Under the pieces are notes generated by a model. That model ran no database searches. It was not told where the DNA came from and saw only the letters and a program-made list of their open reading frames with translations. This document shows positions 47,692 through 58,925 of a DNA stretch of 64,000 nucleotides, in pieces. Within the stretch, counting starts at the first letter, position 1. Each line of letters begins with the position of its first letter. This DNA is from Certhia americana (Eukaryota > Chordata > Aves > Passeriformes > Certhiidae): NCBI GenBank assembly GCA_018697195.1, contig CM031878.1, forward strand, positions 8,904,160 to 8,968,159, in the 5' to 3' direction. A program made the position numbers and the translations under genes.

Positions 47692-50600
47692 GGACAGGGG
47701 CTTGGGGCGATCCAAGAAAGCTGGAAGCTTTGGCCCATTTCCCTTCTTCCTATGGTGTGGATGCAGTAAAGGGGAGTCCATATCCTTGGAAAAATGCAGT
47801 GGGGTCTGTACAATGCCTTGTTTGAAGAAGGCTAACTATGAGCAGATGCTGGTAGTTGATGGTCAGAATCACTTCAAATGCATGCAGGGGTATTTTAGGT
47901 CATGAGTGCAAATGAGCAGAGGTCAGCAGCCTGAATGTGCATCTGGCAGTTCACCTCCCTATTTGCTGAAGCTGTGTTTGCTGGTTCTGGGCAGGGCAGC
48001 CAGTCCAGTCAGACACAGGCTCTATGCAAAGCTGAGGCTTATCTTCAGCTCTTTAGTAGCTAGCAATGCCCTGCAAGGTATAGGCTAGGTCGCATATGTA
48101 CCAGTCATGATTTTCCATGAGGAAAATCTTTCCAGACCAACAAGCGTCCATGAGCCCTTATGTTAAGCATTTCATCTCAGCTGACAAGAGCCATGGTTTG
48201 ATTTTTAGATGTGCTCAGAAACAGCACTCGTCAAAGCACAGGACAGTTGCAACAGAGACCTTGGGACCTCTCACAGCTCTTGGCTCCTTTCATGCACTCC
48301 TGCCTGACACCAAATTTTGGCTGTTCCAGTGAGAGTGTGACTTGCAAGCACTTCAGAGAGCAGGCCTTTAGATGGGTGGTAGGCCTATAAAGGTGGGTCA
48401 GTAATCAGGATCCTAAGACAGAAATTAGTAGTTCTTTTATTAAAAGGGAAACATTGTCTACCAACATAGGGCATTGTTTCATTTCTGATTTCTACAGTCC
48501 ATACAATGCCCAGAAACCCTGAAGAGTTTCACTCTCTGTATGGTTTTTCCTAACCAGCTTTGTAGAGTGTATCAAGCATAAGTCGCATATGAAACTACTG
48601 TTCTGGGTTTAATTTCCCCTCAGCTGCTTCGCTTCTTCCAATCCCCTTTCCCTCAAACCCACAGTGCTCAGGTGGACTAAGGTGTCCTCAGCTGGGGTTT
48701 GGCACCCCTGGCCAGCCCAGCAGCACAGCAGCACAGAAGCTGTCCCTCTATATGTGATCATGATGGCCACCCCAAGTGTCATTGCTTTATACAAGTGAGC
48801 AGGAACTTTCCTACTGAATTCAAGTAGTCCTTCTCATGATAATTAGAGCACATTCACCACAGTGAGGTCACCACTGGGAAGGACAAGGTAAGAAATAACA
48901 TGCCACTGATGAAGGTGAGAGCCTTAATCCAACTGGAAATGGGCTACCCTGGCAGGCTTGATGAATACAGGTTAGCTTCCATGAAGTAACCACTACAACT
49001 TCCACAATAGTGCCATCATTCACTGGATCAGGTCTATAGCGCTTTGCATCACCCATCTTTTGACAGCTATGGCACAAACATGTTTGTTTGGAGAATGTCC
49101 CTGCAGCCATACTCCCAACACATAGAAGATCCCTTTTGAGCAGTTGCTATAAAATAACCTCTATTTGAACCTCCTCTGTTTTGTGGGAATTGGTGTGAGG
49201 TATGCCAGGGCTGTGTTTAAAATGGTGCACATCCTAGTTGTTGGGGAAAATGAAGAGTAGGAAGACTGGCAATGTGAGTGGTTCCTGAGTCCCTGAATTA
49301 TAAAGTCTAATCCCATCTTCTAGTGTCAGAAATAGAAGATAAGATTTAAATATTACCTTAATGACCTTGGTTTATTTTATGCTTTGATGTCTATCCACAA
49401 AGCCATTTAGTAGTCAAAGTTCTGATTACTTGAGCCCTTGTCTTTATTTCATTGTTGTGAGGCCTCTGAGCACCCTGGTGCAACCTGGCTGATGGACCAT
49501 ACAGATAAACCAGAAGAGCCAGAGCACATTCTGACACATCCTTAATGTCACCCCACTCTGCACAGGTGTTTACAGCAATGCTGATGTTTTGTATGCTACA
49601 GACAGAAATAGAGGATAAGGAGGACTTGTGGTTTCAGCAAGAGGAAGAGAAGCTGAAGGCGTACAGGGTGAACTGTTGGCAACCATCTCTAGTCCAGCAG
49701 TTTTGCTCTGTGAACTGGGATTTGAGCTACAGCTCTGAATTTTCTTTGTCTCCTCTGAATCACTGCCAAACACTGACAGGCACCTCTGATCTTAATTTGC
49801 CACAGGAAAAACAAGCTGTTTATTCTCTGGGCTCTGTAATGTACTTTGGATTTGACCTAGAAAGTTCATCTCTGGTAGAGAAAGACTCCTCCATTGCCTG
49901 GTATTTGTGGGGTTTTTATGATGATAAAGTTACCAATCATACAGAAACTTAAAGAAATTATCCATGAATTGCAGAGATGAATCAGCAGAGCTCTTAGTAG
50001 GTGTCCATTTATAGGACTTGCCTAGTGATCAAATAAACTAAAATCTCTTGCCCCATTACTTCTGATTCATCTAGTTTCTCAGTGGGTAGTTATAAAAAAT
50101 TGAAATCTAAAATATTTATTGTAACACTGTTAAATGCATTTTGTAGTTTATAGCCATAGTTTGATTTCAACACAGAAAAACTCTAAAAAACTTTGTCTAT
50201 TGGTGCTCCCTAGTGGTGGAATTTGCCTTCAGTAGAACTGGAGGAATTTCACTAGTTATTGTGCAACTCCATATCTTAATTGATATAAGTGACCCAAAAA
50301 ACCTCTTTGGAGGTGTATGGTCATTCACACATTGCAGATTTGCAGGATTGAGCTTTCATGTGGCACAGTGCCTCTATGATGTGAAAAATGTATATTGCAA
50401 CAAAGAAAATCCTTTTTCTTGCTTAGGTTTTGTTAATTTCTGTCTTAGTGTTAATGTGCTACATGAACTGTCCTAAATAAGATGAGATATGCCATTCTTA
50501 TTCTTTTTATGAGTCTCTATCTGACAGAAAGCCAGGTACCAATGCAGTGTCCCTGGCTGCCTTCCCATAAGTGTGCTAGGCTGGGGATTTGTGGAAATGA

Positions 50601-53600
50601 CTTTGATAAATGCCAAACTGGCCTCACTGCTGGGCTGAATTTCATGAATTAGAGAAATATATGAGAGAAGAGGAAACTTCACAGCACATGTCAACTCTTG
50701 TCTGCAAAACAACTGTACACAACCATGAACCACAGCTCTGTGCCTCATGGAAACTGCCAGTAATCCTGGGCAAGGTTCAGATTCTGCAGAGAAAGGAAAT
50801 TTGTCCCAGGACAGGCCCTGGAGGAAATAGCAGAGCCATAGAATCACAACTTTCTGCACAGAAGCAGTCTGAGCTGGGAATGGGTACTCTGGGGAAGGAG
50901 CACAGGTTAGGGGTGCACCCAGTTCCCGTTACCTCTTCCCAATGAGGTGGCATTCAGATCCTGTTTTAATCAACAAGGTGCCTTAGTTTTATTGGTGATT
51001 ATCAGACTTGTTTGATAGTAGTTATCGTTAATCAAGGGTCCTTATTTCTTTGCACTGTTCTTTTTGAAGTTTTTCTGTCAGGCGGGATCTTATCTTTTGA
51101 TCTTCTGTGTTTTCAGCTACATGTTACCTCTTTAAGGAAACTGAGCCCTACCATCAAACTGTCTGGAATTAAATCAAAATAAGTTTGTGGCACCTGTAAA
51201 GGAGAATTTCAGTTTCTGGTAGTTGCCTTATATACACACATTAGTAGACATTCTGTCCCCGTGCAAGAAAAGTCATCACAGCAGATGGCCCCTGAAGTTG
51301 CAAGGTGTATTTCCAGTGGCCTGGAACAGAGCCTTTCCCCCATGCACTTTCCGTGACTTTGGGTCAGCTTCTGAGAGGTAGTTCCCAGGGAACATCCAAA
51401 GCCTGTGAGCAGGCGATACACACCCTGCATGCAGCTTCCTTGCTGCTGACAGGTGTTGCAGCTAACATTGGGGAAATCAGCTGTGTCACAACCTGCTGCC
51501 ACTTGCCCTCTAGGTATGCTTGCAGGTACTTATGATACCGCCAGCTGAATCGAGCTGAGTTAGTTGTGTGAAATGACAGGTATTTTATCCTGTCTTTTAT
51601 CTAGAATAAGCTATGGGGTACAAGCATCATATGTTAAGCTATGGAGTACAGGTGTGTCCAAGCTCTGTTGTCCCTCCTGTTTGATTGCACTCCAGAAATA
51701 CCATTTCTCATAGAAGAGCTAAGCACAGAGGCAGTATCCAACATGTCTTGCTGGGTGATGTTTTGGGGATTTCAAATCTGGTCTTGTGCACTGTCTGAGA
51801 CCTCAGCATCCATCTCTCACTCCAGTGTTCCAGTGCCTATGGGCACCAATAGAGAGTTAATTTGCTGAATGACTTAAATAGTGACAAATATAGGCAGCAA
51901 TTGCAAATGGGAGACTGTGGTCTCACATTGCCACGTGACAGTTGCTTTAGGGTAAAGTGGTGGCGCCAACCCAAGTGCAGTGGTGCTCCTGGTCCAGCCA
52001 TAAATGACGGGCCAGGTGGATGAAGCAGAAAAAGAGCATGTGGCCAAAGCGCTGCCACCCGTCACCTTCATTCATCCCTCTGTGGCCTTGCAATGGTGGC
52101 TGCTGCAGCGTCCTTGCTGTGGTACAGAAAGTGCTCTCTATTACACCCAGTGTTACGGAGGATGAGTGACTCTCTTCTGGGACAGACAAGCCCAGACTTA
52201 CTCAGATGGTGCTTCCTTCTCCCTTGGAGGCTTGTTTGGAAAATAGGGTACTGTGCAAGGGGTGACTGCCGTTCTACCCAGCTTTCATGATGAGGTGAGG
52301 TGGCTGAGTACTGAGTGACAAATGCCTGCCTGCAGTGTTTCTGGTTGGTTCCAGTCCCCTCTTCTGCTGGTAAGGTGCCTTACAAACTTGGAACCTGGGA
52401 TTTAGTTGCGATTTAATTTCTCCATAACTTCGGATCTTCACTTTGTGTTAGATGAAACCCACTTTTTAAGCATTATAGGCCCTGGAAGACGGGATGTTTT
52501 TTTGGTTCAGTGGAATGTGTTTATGCTGTAATTGTGCTGAAGCCTATAGTCATGCTTCTGTCTGTCTGAGCCATTGCTGGGTGCTCAATGGGGATGAAAT
52601 ACAATATGGCTTCTAAAAGTGAGAAGCTTTAAGTTCTGTGGGCTAAAAAAGTGACCAGTGTCCTGAAAACAAGGGAAGGTGTTGAGTTGGGGTTTCCATC
52701 CTTGGCTCCAGCCCAACCATTACCATGGGGTACAAGCAAGAGGGTGGAAACTCAGCAAAAATTGTTTGTGCTGGGTCCTCCCAGTGATGCAAGCAGAGAA
52801 TGTGCATTTCAGAATACCCTGAACTGGGCCTAATCCAGAGTAAAACATCCTGAACATATTTTCAGAAGTGGAAGCTAGTTCTTCTTCCTGCTGTCCTGAA
52901 ATTACCTTGATCAGACTCAGACCCACATTTCCCAACATGATGAAGTCCTTAGTCCTACTGATTCTGATGCTGGAGCTGATGCTCCAAATACTTTCAGATT
53001 ATGATTAAAGTCAAGGAAGCAGAAAATTCTGCATAACAGAAGGAATGCCTGACTTTGTTCATTCATTCTTATGGGGGGCATATATGGAGGAAAAGCAAAT
53101 CTCTGAATTATTAAATTAAGTACAAGGTACTTTCCTCCCACTCCGTCCTGATAGTAAATTTTCATGTGTCATGTAAGAATGAAAGATTTCTCTTGTGCTT
53201 TGTTTTCAGGAAGATTTTGAGGGGAAAAATGTCTCTTGAATAATATCACTTTATGCTCTTAAAACCATATTTTGTCAGAACACAGAAAGCTGAAACTATG
53301 TCTCTAAGATCAGTGTGAGATGAGGGATGTAGTGCAGTAAACTTTGTTATTCATTATCTGAAGAACTGAAGGTTGGTGGTAACAGTCCAAAAATACAAAT
53401 TTTATGGGACAGGATGATCATCTTTTCCCTCTCTGTAATAAGGAATGTGGAAAACACCAGAGGAAGTTACTTAAATTGAAGAGCTGTTTGATTTCTCTTT
53501 TGCTTACTGCTCAGAAACTATTGTGGTTTCCTCCTTCCTTCTGTTCTTTCCCCCTTTGCAGTTCTAGACTTTCTCCCTTGAGTAGAGGTTTTCAGTGAGA

Positions 53601-56600
53601 ACATGGGCTGCTCTGAGATGAAAGTTAGAGGTTGACTTGGGAGAATAGCATAGTTTTTTCTGAGGAATTAAATATACGATGATATAGATTAGACATAATC
53701 TTGTGAAACCCTGCTAGAAATGCTACAGTGTCAGACAGAATGCTCACTGAATTTCTTTAAGGAACAATTCCACATTCTTTTAAAAATGATCTTTTATTCA
53801 GACATTGCAGCAGATATAAAGAGACGTTATGTTTGTTTTCCTGGATAAATATTTCTTGCAGAAAGAGTGAAACTGAGGCCATAAATGTATACACAGACAC
53901 TTCCAAAGTCTGGGGGCGATAAAATGGCACCTTCACGCTGACCTCTTTTGGCTGCTCCCAGTTTTATTCCGGTGTTAGTGCTTTGGTCTTTAAGGAATTC
54001 TGCACCAGAATTTGAGACCAGAGACTCAGTAAGGCACAGCAGGTATGGGAATATCTTTCTGTGTTGATGCTTTTCCATGTGAAAATCAGTACTAGTAGGT
54101 AACCTGGTTTGTATGAGCCATTATTTGCCATATTGCTGACTGAATTTCCAAGTGCTCCTATCTCTAGCTGTTAGGACAGGTGAACACAGACACTAGGATA
54201 TTGTCCACTGTTTAAGATGTCCTTGAACATCCTGTGGTGTAAGGGAAATAAGCACTTATGCAAGTGCTAACCTCCATCCAGTGCAGAGAGTGTGAGATTA
54301 TTTTGAGGATATCCTGTAGATAAAATATTTGAGAAACAGGTGTAAAATTGCAAGCAGTCCTTCAGTGACAGGCAGTGAGCTGCCATGCATGTGGAAAACT
54401 CCCTTCTTTAGTCACCTTGGTGACAACATGAGTGCCTACTGTGTTGTTCTGGTCCAGACCCTTCATTTGTCTCTTCACCTTGCCAGCTTGCAGATGAGCT
54501 GACAGCCTCCTGGGGCACTTCAGCAGCTGTATGCAGCTTTGCCAAATGTGAGTTCGCCCAAGCAGTGCTCTTTGCTGCCGTGACATATGAGTTTCAGGCA
54601 ACGAATTTAAGTTCACATGACCTCCTATCTAAGCATTCAATATAGATGCAGTCATGCTGTTCTCCAGCCCAGGCTTTTGTGTAAGGTCTACTCGTGCCCA
54701 TCTCCACCTAATATTTCTGTTAATGCTAAGTATGGTGCTTGTCTGTGAGCGTGTTCTCTACAAATGGCTTGCTTTTGTAAAAGACTGCTTTTACACTGTG
54801 TGAAGTGTCTTTCCTTTGTAATCTTTTAAAATTTAAAAACTCTTTAGTAACTCCTTTTTTTCTGGATCTGAAGAAGTAAAAAAAAAAATAGTTTCTCAGG
54901 TAGAAGGTTTTAGCCATCTGCATTATGTACTGTGAACACTGACTTGCAGCTCACAGCTGTGGTTTGTTTCTGCACGGCTGGGAGAAACCAGACACCTCCT
55001 CTTTGGGGTCCCACTGGGGCTGGAGGGGCTGCCCTCAGTGAGCTGGTAGTATTGAGGTTTAGAAGATGCTCTTTGGACCGTAGAACACAATATTTTTCAT
55101 GTAACTTTAAAAATCCATCCAGCAGCAATGACAGAGCCAGCGATGACTATTTTGATTTCCTATGACAAGTTTACACAATGTAATAAGGATCTGGCAGAAC
55201 ATCATTTTGCTAATTTTGTGCTCAAGTTGTGTAACAACACTGCTTGGCCAATCTAAGAATTAAAAAAAGTGTGCAAGGACGACTGGAAAATGAAGCTATG
55301 CAGGAAGCTCTGAGGTTTTTTTCTAGGATATAGATGACCTTGGGTCCCAACAAACTGGGAAATATGTTTTGAGGACTTTTGACATCCTGACATGTTTCTG
55401 CCAGTCGAATGGAGTCAAGGGGATTCAATGCAGGATTGCCCTCTGCATGGAATCCTTGCTGGTATTAGGGAGGTCAGGGATTCTATTTCATACTGTGATT
55501 ATTTTTTAGGGCAGACTACTTCCTTGTTTTGTACTAGCCATTGCTGTTTCTGTTCTGCATGTGTGTATTCTCTCATTTACCATTTTAATCCTTGCCTTGG
55601 CACCTCAGTCGTGAGGTGGTGCCCATGCTGCAGGACTGAGGCTCTTAGTCCTTGTCTGCTGGCAGCACTTCCTCAGAGTCAGCTCACTGATCTTGCCATC
55701 AAGGGCAAAAGGCAAATAGCTGTAAAAACCTCAAATATATTTGGAATTCTGCTTTCTCTGGGAGGCCCTCTTTTGTGGAGATGGTGCAGCAGCAGACAGG
55801 TACTTCGCCTTAGCTGGACTCTGTCTCCTGTTTCCTTGTGGAAGCAGTAATGAGTTATGAGCATGAGTCTTCTTACCAAATTCTCACTCTATTGCTGTCA
55901 GACTGAGGGCAGAGAGGTTGTGCAGCTCTCTTGGGCAGCACAAGGAGATCTGCAGTGCATTGAGCTGCTATGACCTAATGCAAATGTCCTTAGATTCCTC
56001 TTGGCTCATCCTGGGCAGCTGCATTTGTACAAAGTGGTGGTTCTCAACACTTCTGTAGAACACATCTCCCTGGGGGTGCAGGTGCAGAGGCCATTTTGTT
56101 CTGAGCACTCCTGCCACCAGATCAATTTACCTTCATTAAAAGATAACCAAATCAAACAAAGCCTCTGGCCTTTCGTTTGAAAGACTGCTGCAAACTGCAC
56201 CAGGGTCACATGAGTCTGCAGCATACACAGACTTTTCAGGTAACAATCTTACAATTAGTTAAAAAGGAGGATTTTGTTTTTAGTTGGCTTCAATGAGCAC
56301 AGGTTACATGACCTAAGAAATGTTCTGAGCAATTTGTTTTGTTCTATTTAAAGTACTGAATGACTCTCTCATGAGCTAATATTTACATGGCTTCTGGTGC
56401 ACACTTGGTTGGTATTTTGCTCACTGATGAGAGTAAAGAGTGTTTTTCTATGTACAGCACAGTGACAGAATGAAGCAAGGAATTGTTGTTTAGGGCTTCA
56501 TCTCTTTTCCAAGCCAGAACTGTTGGTGCAAGAAACCAGGAAATCAGGTAAGGAAAAAGAAAATATCTTCTTGCTCCACTGGCAAGACTGCTATTTCCTC

Positions 56601-56930
56601 TGACTTACCATATTTTGTATTTGATTATACTTAAATCTCTCTGAAAGAGAGATTGTTCATTGATAATCTTTCCATGGAAAAATTGCTGCAAGTTCTCATT
56701 GCACAGCAGTGTGAAGTCCTACTGCCTTTCTTTGCTAAGGGAGGAAGCAGTGGTTGAATTTGATGAAATTTCAATTTTTTCAGCGAAGTATGAAAATCAT
56801 AATAGCATGTGTGGCTAAAAACCTAAAAGAAAAAAAACAGTTGCACAATTCATTTCAAATTTTGTGAAACTGAGTATTTTGGAATATTGTTTTGAAACAA
56901 ATACTTTGGTTTTAAGTATCCTATTGGGTT

Positions 56931-56944
56931 GGGGGGGGGGGGGG
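56931..56944. repeat. Poly-G run (G14)
   Basis: Fourteen consecutive G preceded by 'ttgggtt', about 830 bp upstream of the C6 start codon. Such a run can form intermolecular or slipped G-quadruplexes and is prone to sequencing length error. Confidence 0.9.
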
Positions 56945-57776
56945 AGGTAAACCAAATTTATAATTCTCTGCTGAAACAGCCTATCAGATTTAGTGTTAAT
57001 TCAACTTCATGATGAGGTTTGCATTTTTTATTTAATGCATATTTTTTTCTAAAAAATGTGGTTTTTTGGGTTTTGTTTACCAAGTACTATTACTTCCTAA
57101 AGACTGCCTATGACCTTCTGTCTCAGCAAATAAAGTTTGATTGACCACTGGTGTGAAAAACAGGCTAAATGTTCTGTTTCTGCTACTGGTAGAAAATTGA
57201 GATGAGCTTTGAATAGTGATGGTTTGCAGTTTCAACAGGCTTGTCAAAACTTTGAGAAGGGAGAGTCCACTGCAATAAAATGCTTATGCAAAGGGTGTTT
57301 ACAGGAATGTAAAAAGTAATTGGTTGCAGGCTAATAGATGGAGCTGCCCAGTCTTAAGGTCTTGTTTGTTGTTTTACATACTGTATAGGAAGAACACTCA
57401 TATTTTTATTCTTATTTCTATAAGATGTTTTTAAGGGTACTTCTAAACAATGAAGAACAATAACAGATCTTTATTTGTCACATCCAAAATAATTTATAGA
57501 CAACTTTAAAACAGAAATAATGCAGGATTGTGTTAATACTCCTGATAAATAAGTGGCCAAAAAACCCATTGTGACTTCTGGTCCTTGAAGTATTGACTAA
57601 ATTACTGCTATGTCTATCATGCATGATTGCCCTCTTTTCGAGGTGTCCTGCTTAGTACCTTTGTATTTTGAAACAGATTTATATATTCTGCATTTTAGAA
57701 GAGACATCTCTGTAAGAACGCTGGCAAAACTAAATGATAGTTTCTTAAGCTTTTGTTGCTCATCTCTGTGATGTAG

Positions 57777-57934
57777 ATGGACATCTTTGCCTTGGGCATG
57801 ACTGTGCCAATGCACCTGGTCCTGCTGAGCTTGGTGATTGGGAGCAGCCAGGGGTGCTACTGTGAACATTACCCGTGGGGGTCGTGGTCTGCCTGCTCAC
57901 AGACCTGCAATTTCGGCACACAGACCAGGCACAG
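57777..57934 (+). CDS. C6: Complement C6, first coding exon (signal peptide and start of TSP1 domain 1)
   Basis: C6 is a secreted plasma protein that joins C5b to nucleate the membrane attack complex. The exon encodes residues 1-52 and two bases of codon 53. ATG at 57777 gives the leader MDIFALGMTVPMHLVLLS, with a hydrophobic core and likely cleavage after SSQG, so the mature chain starts at Cys27, matching the Cys start of human C6. TSP1 domain 1 follows with WGSWSACSQTC (residues 34-44), the C-mannosylation WxxW pattern, then NFGTQTRHR. The donor is ACAG|GTAGGG. In-frame Met8 and Met12 are alternative starts; Met1 is chosen as the first ATG after an in-frame TAG at 57774. That TAG may itself be intronic, because 'catctctgtgatgtag' can serve as an acceptor right before ATG. 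Confidence 0.92.
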
Positions 57935-58768
57935 GTAGGGCCAAGCCATCTCACTACTTCCCTGTTTCTTTTCTGTGAAAAACAACACTTCTGGAGAGCG
58001 GTGCCCATGCCTGGAGCTCCACCTTCCACAATATACTGAGAAAAATTGTCATGCTCAAGTGTTCATCAGATAAATAGATCATATTTTAATTGCAATACTT
58101 TAAAATTACAAAATTTTTTGTACAGAACATTACTGCCCATGAGGCAGGGAGGGAAGGGGAGGGCCAAAACTAAATGATCCTTGTGATCCCTTACAACTCA
58201 CACCATTTTAATCCTGTTTGGAGCCAGTGCCTCCAAACACACCAATATCTGCCAATAGGTGTAAAGAAGGGGGGACAGGCATGTCCTGCGATGGCCTTGC
58301 TGGCAGTGTGCTTTGGTTGTTCAGCCCCTGTGGCCACACGAGGCTGGTGTTCAGTACCTCCCTCTGGGACTCCTGCACTGGGCACAATGCCACAGGAGGG
58401 GTGAGCTCCAAATTTCCTCCTGCACCATTATTTTTATGATAACTGATGTTGTCAAATAAAGATTAAGCAGCATCAAATTCGATGCAGCTCTGTAGTATAA
58501 TCTAAACTTGTGAGAAATCCCATCTTTTCCTCCTGACTCTGTCTGTAGCTATCCTCTGGGACATCTGAAGTGACATTAATCAAAAAGAATTGCTCTTTAA
58601 ACTTAAGGCATATTTGGATTTTTCTTGTAATCAATGTTCTGCAACTGCATATTATCTCTCAGGGTTTCTTACTTGGGTTCAAATCATTTTGTCAGCCTTC
58701 CCCCACAAGTAGAGAGCACCGACAACCTGTCTATTCTTTCCTAGCATAATTATTTTTACATTTTTTAG
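57935..58768 (+). other. C6: C6 intron between first and second coding exons
   Basis: An 834-bp phase-2 intron, GTAGGG donor to TTTTTTAG acceptor. I see no repeat family and no other exon within it; overlapping open frames around 58174-58439 are unremarkable. Confidence 0.88.
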
Positions 58769-58925
58769 GCAAATAAGAATGGATGAATATTATAGTCAAA
58801 ACTTCTGTGACCAGCTGTGCATAAAGCAAGAATCTCGTGCATGTAACCAGCAAACATGTCCTATCAACTGTCAGCTTGGAGACTTTGGCCCTTGGTCAGA
58901 ATGTGACCCATGTGTTAAAAAACAA
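58769..58925 (+). CDS. C6: Complement C6, second coding exon (TSP1 domain 1 end, TSP1 domain 2 start)
   Basis: Residues 53 (split) to 105, 157 bp. It follows acceptor 'acattttttag' and ends with CAA|GTAGGT, so the next intron is phase 0. The translation includes YYSQNFCDQLCIKQES, closing TSP1 domain 1 with Cys66, Cys70, Cys78 and Cys83. It continues CPINCQLGDFGPWSECDPC, the start of TSP1 domain 2 (Trp95; Cys87, 98, 101). The INC.LGDFGPWS.CDPC pattern is specific to C6 among the terminal complement proteins as I recall them. No frameshift or stop. Reading past the donor adds only a 17-residue tail before a stop, so retention of this intron would truncate the protein. Confidence 0.93.

Larger units (their letters stand above)
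43629..57776. other. Intergenic stretch upstream of C6 coding sequence
   Basis: About 14 kb with no recognisable coding exon. Human C6 has a non-coding first exon; its avian counterpart and the promoter should lie in this interval or be part of it, but I cannot place them from sequence. Noted items: an AT microsatellite at 44851-44863, a (CTG)9 tract at 47665-47691 and a 14-G run at 56931-56944. Open frames of 128-152 codons (49545-49952 +, 50473-50859 -, 55392-55850 +) show no domain I recognise. Confidence 0.5.

Noticed and set aside
48868..49110. 80-codon minus frame with CLCHSC, suggestive of a small zinc-binding protein
   Set aside because: Only one short Cys cluster, no second ligand pair, and no family match; treated as chance.
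49545..49952. 135-codon + frame between the genes
   Set aside because: No homology recognised, no splice context, and length within chance expectation.
55392..55850. 152-codon + frame upstream of C6, considered as a possible C6 5' exon
   Set aside because: No signal peptide or complement-like sequence; C6 exons found downstream already give the full N-terminus.
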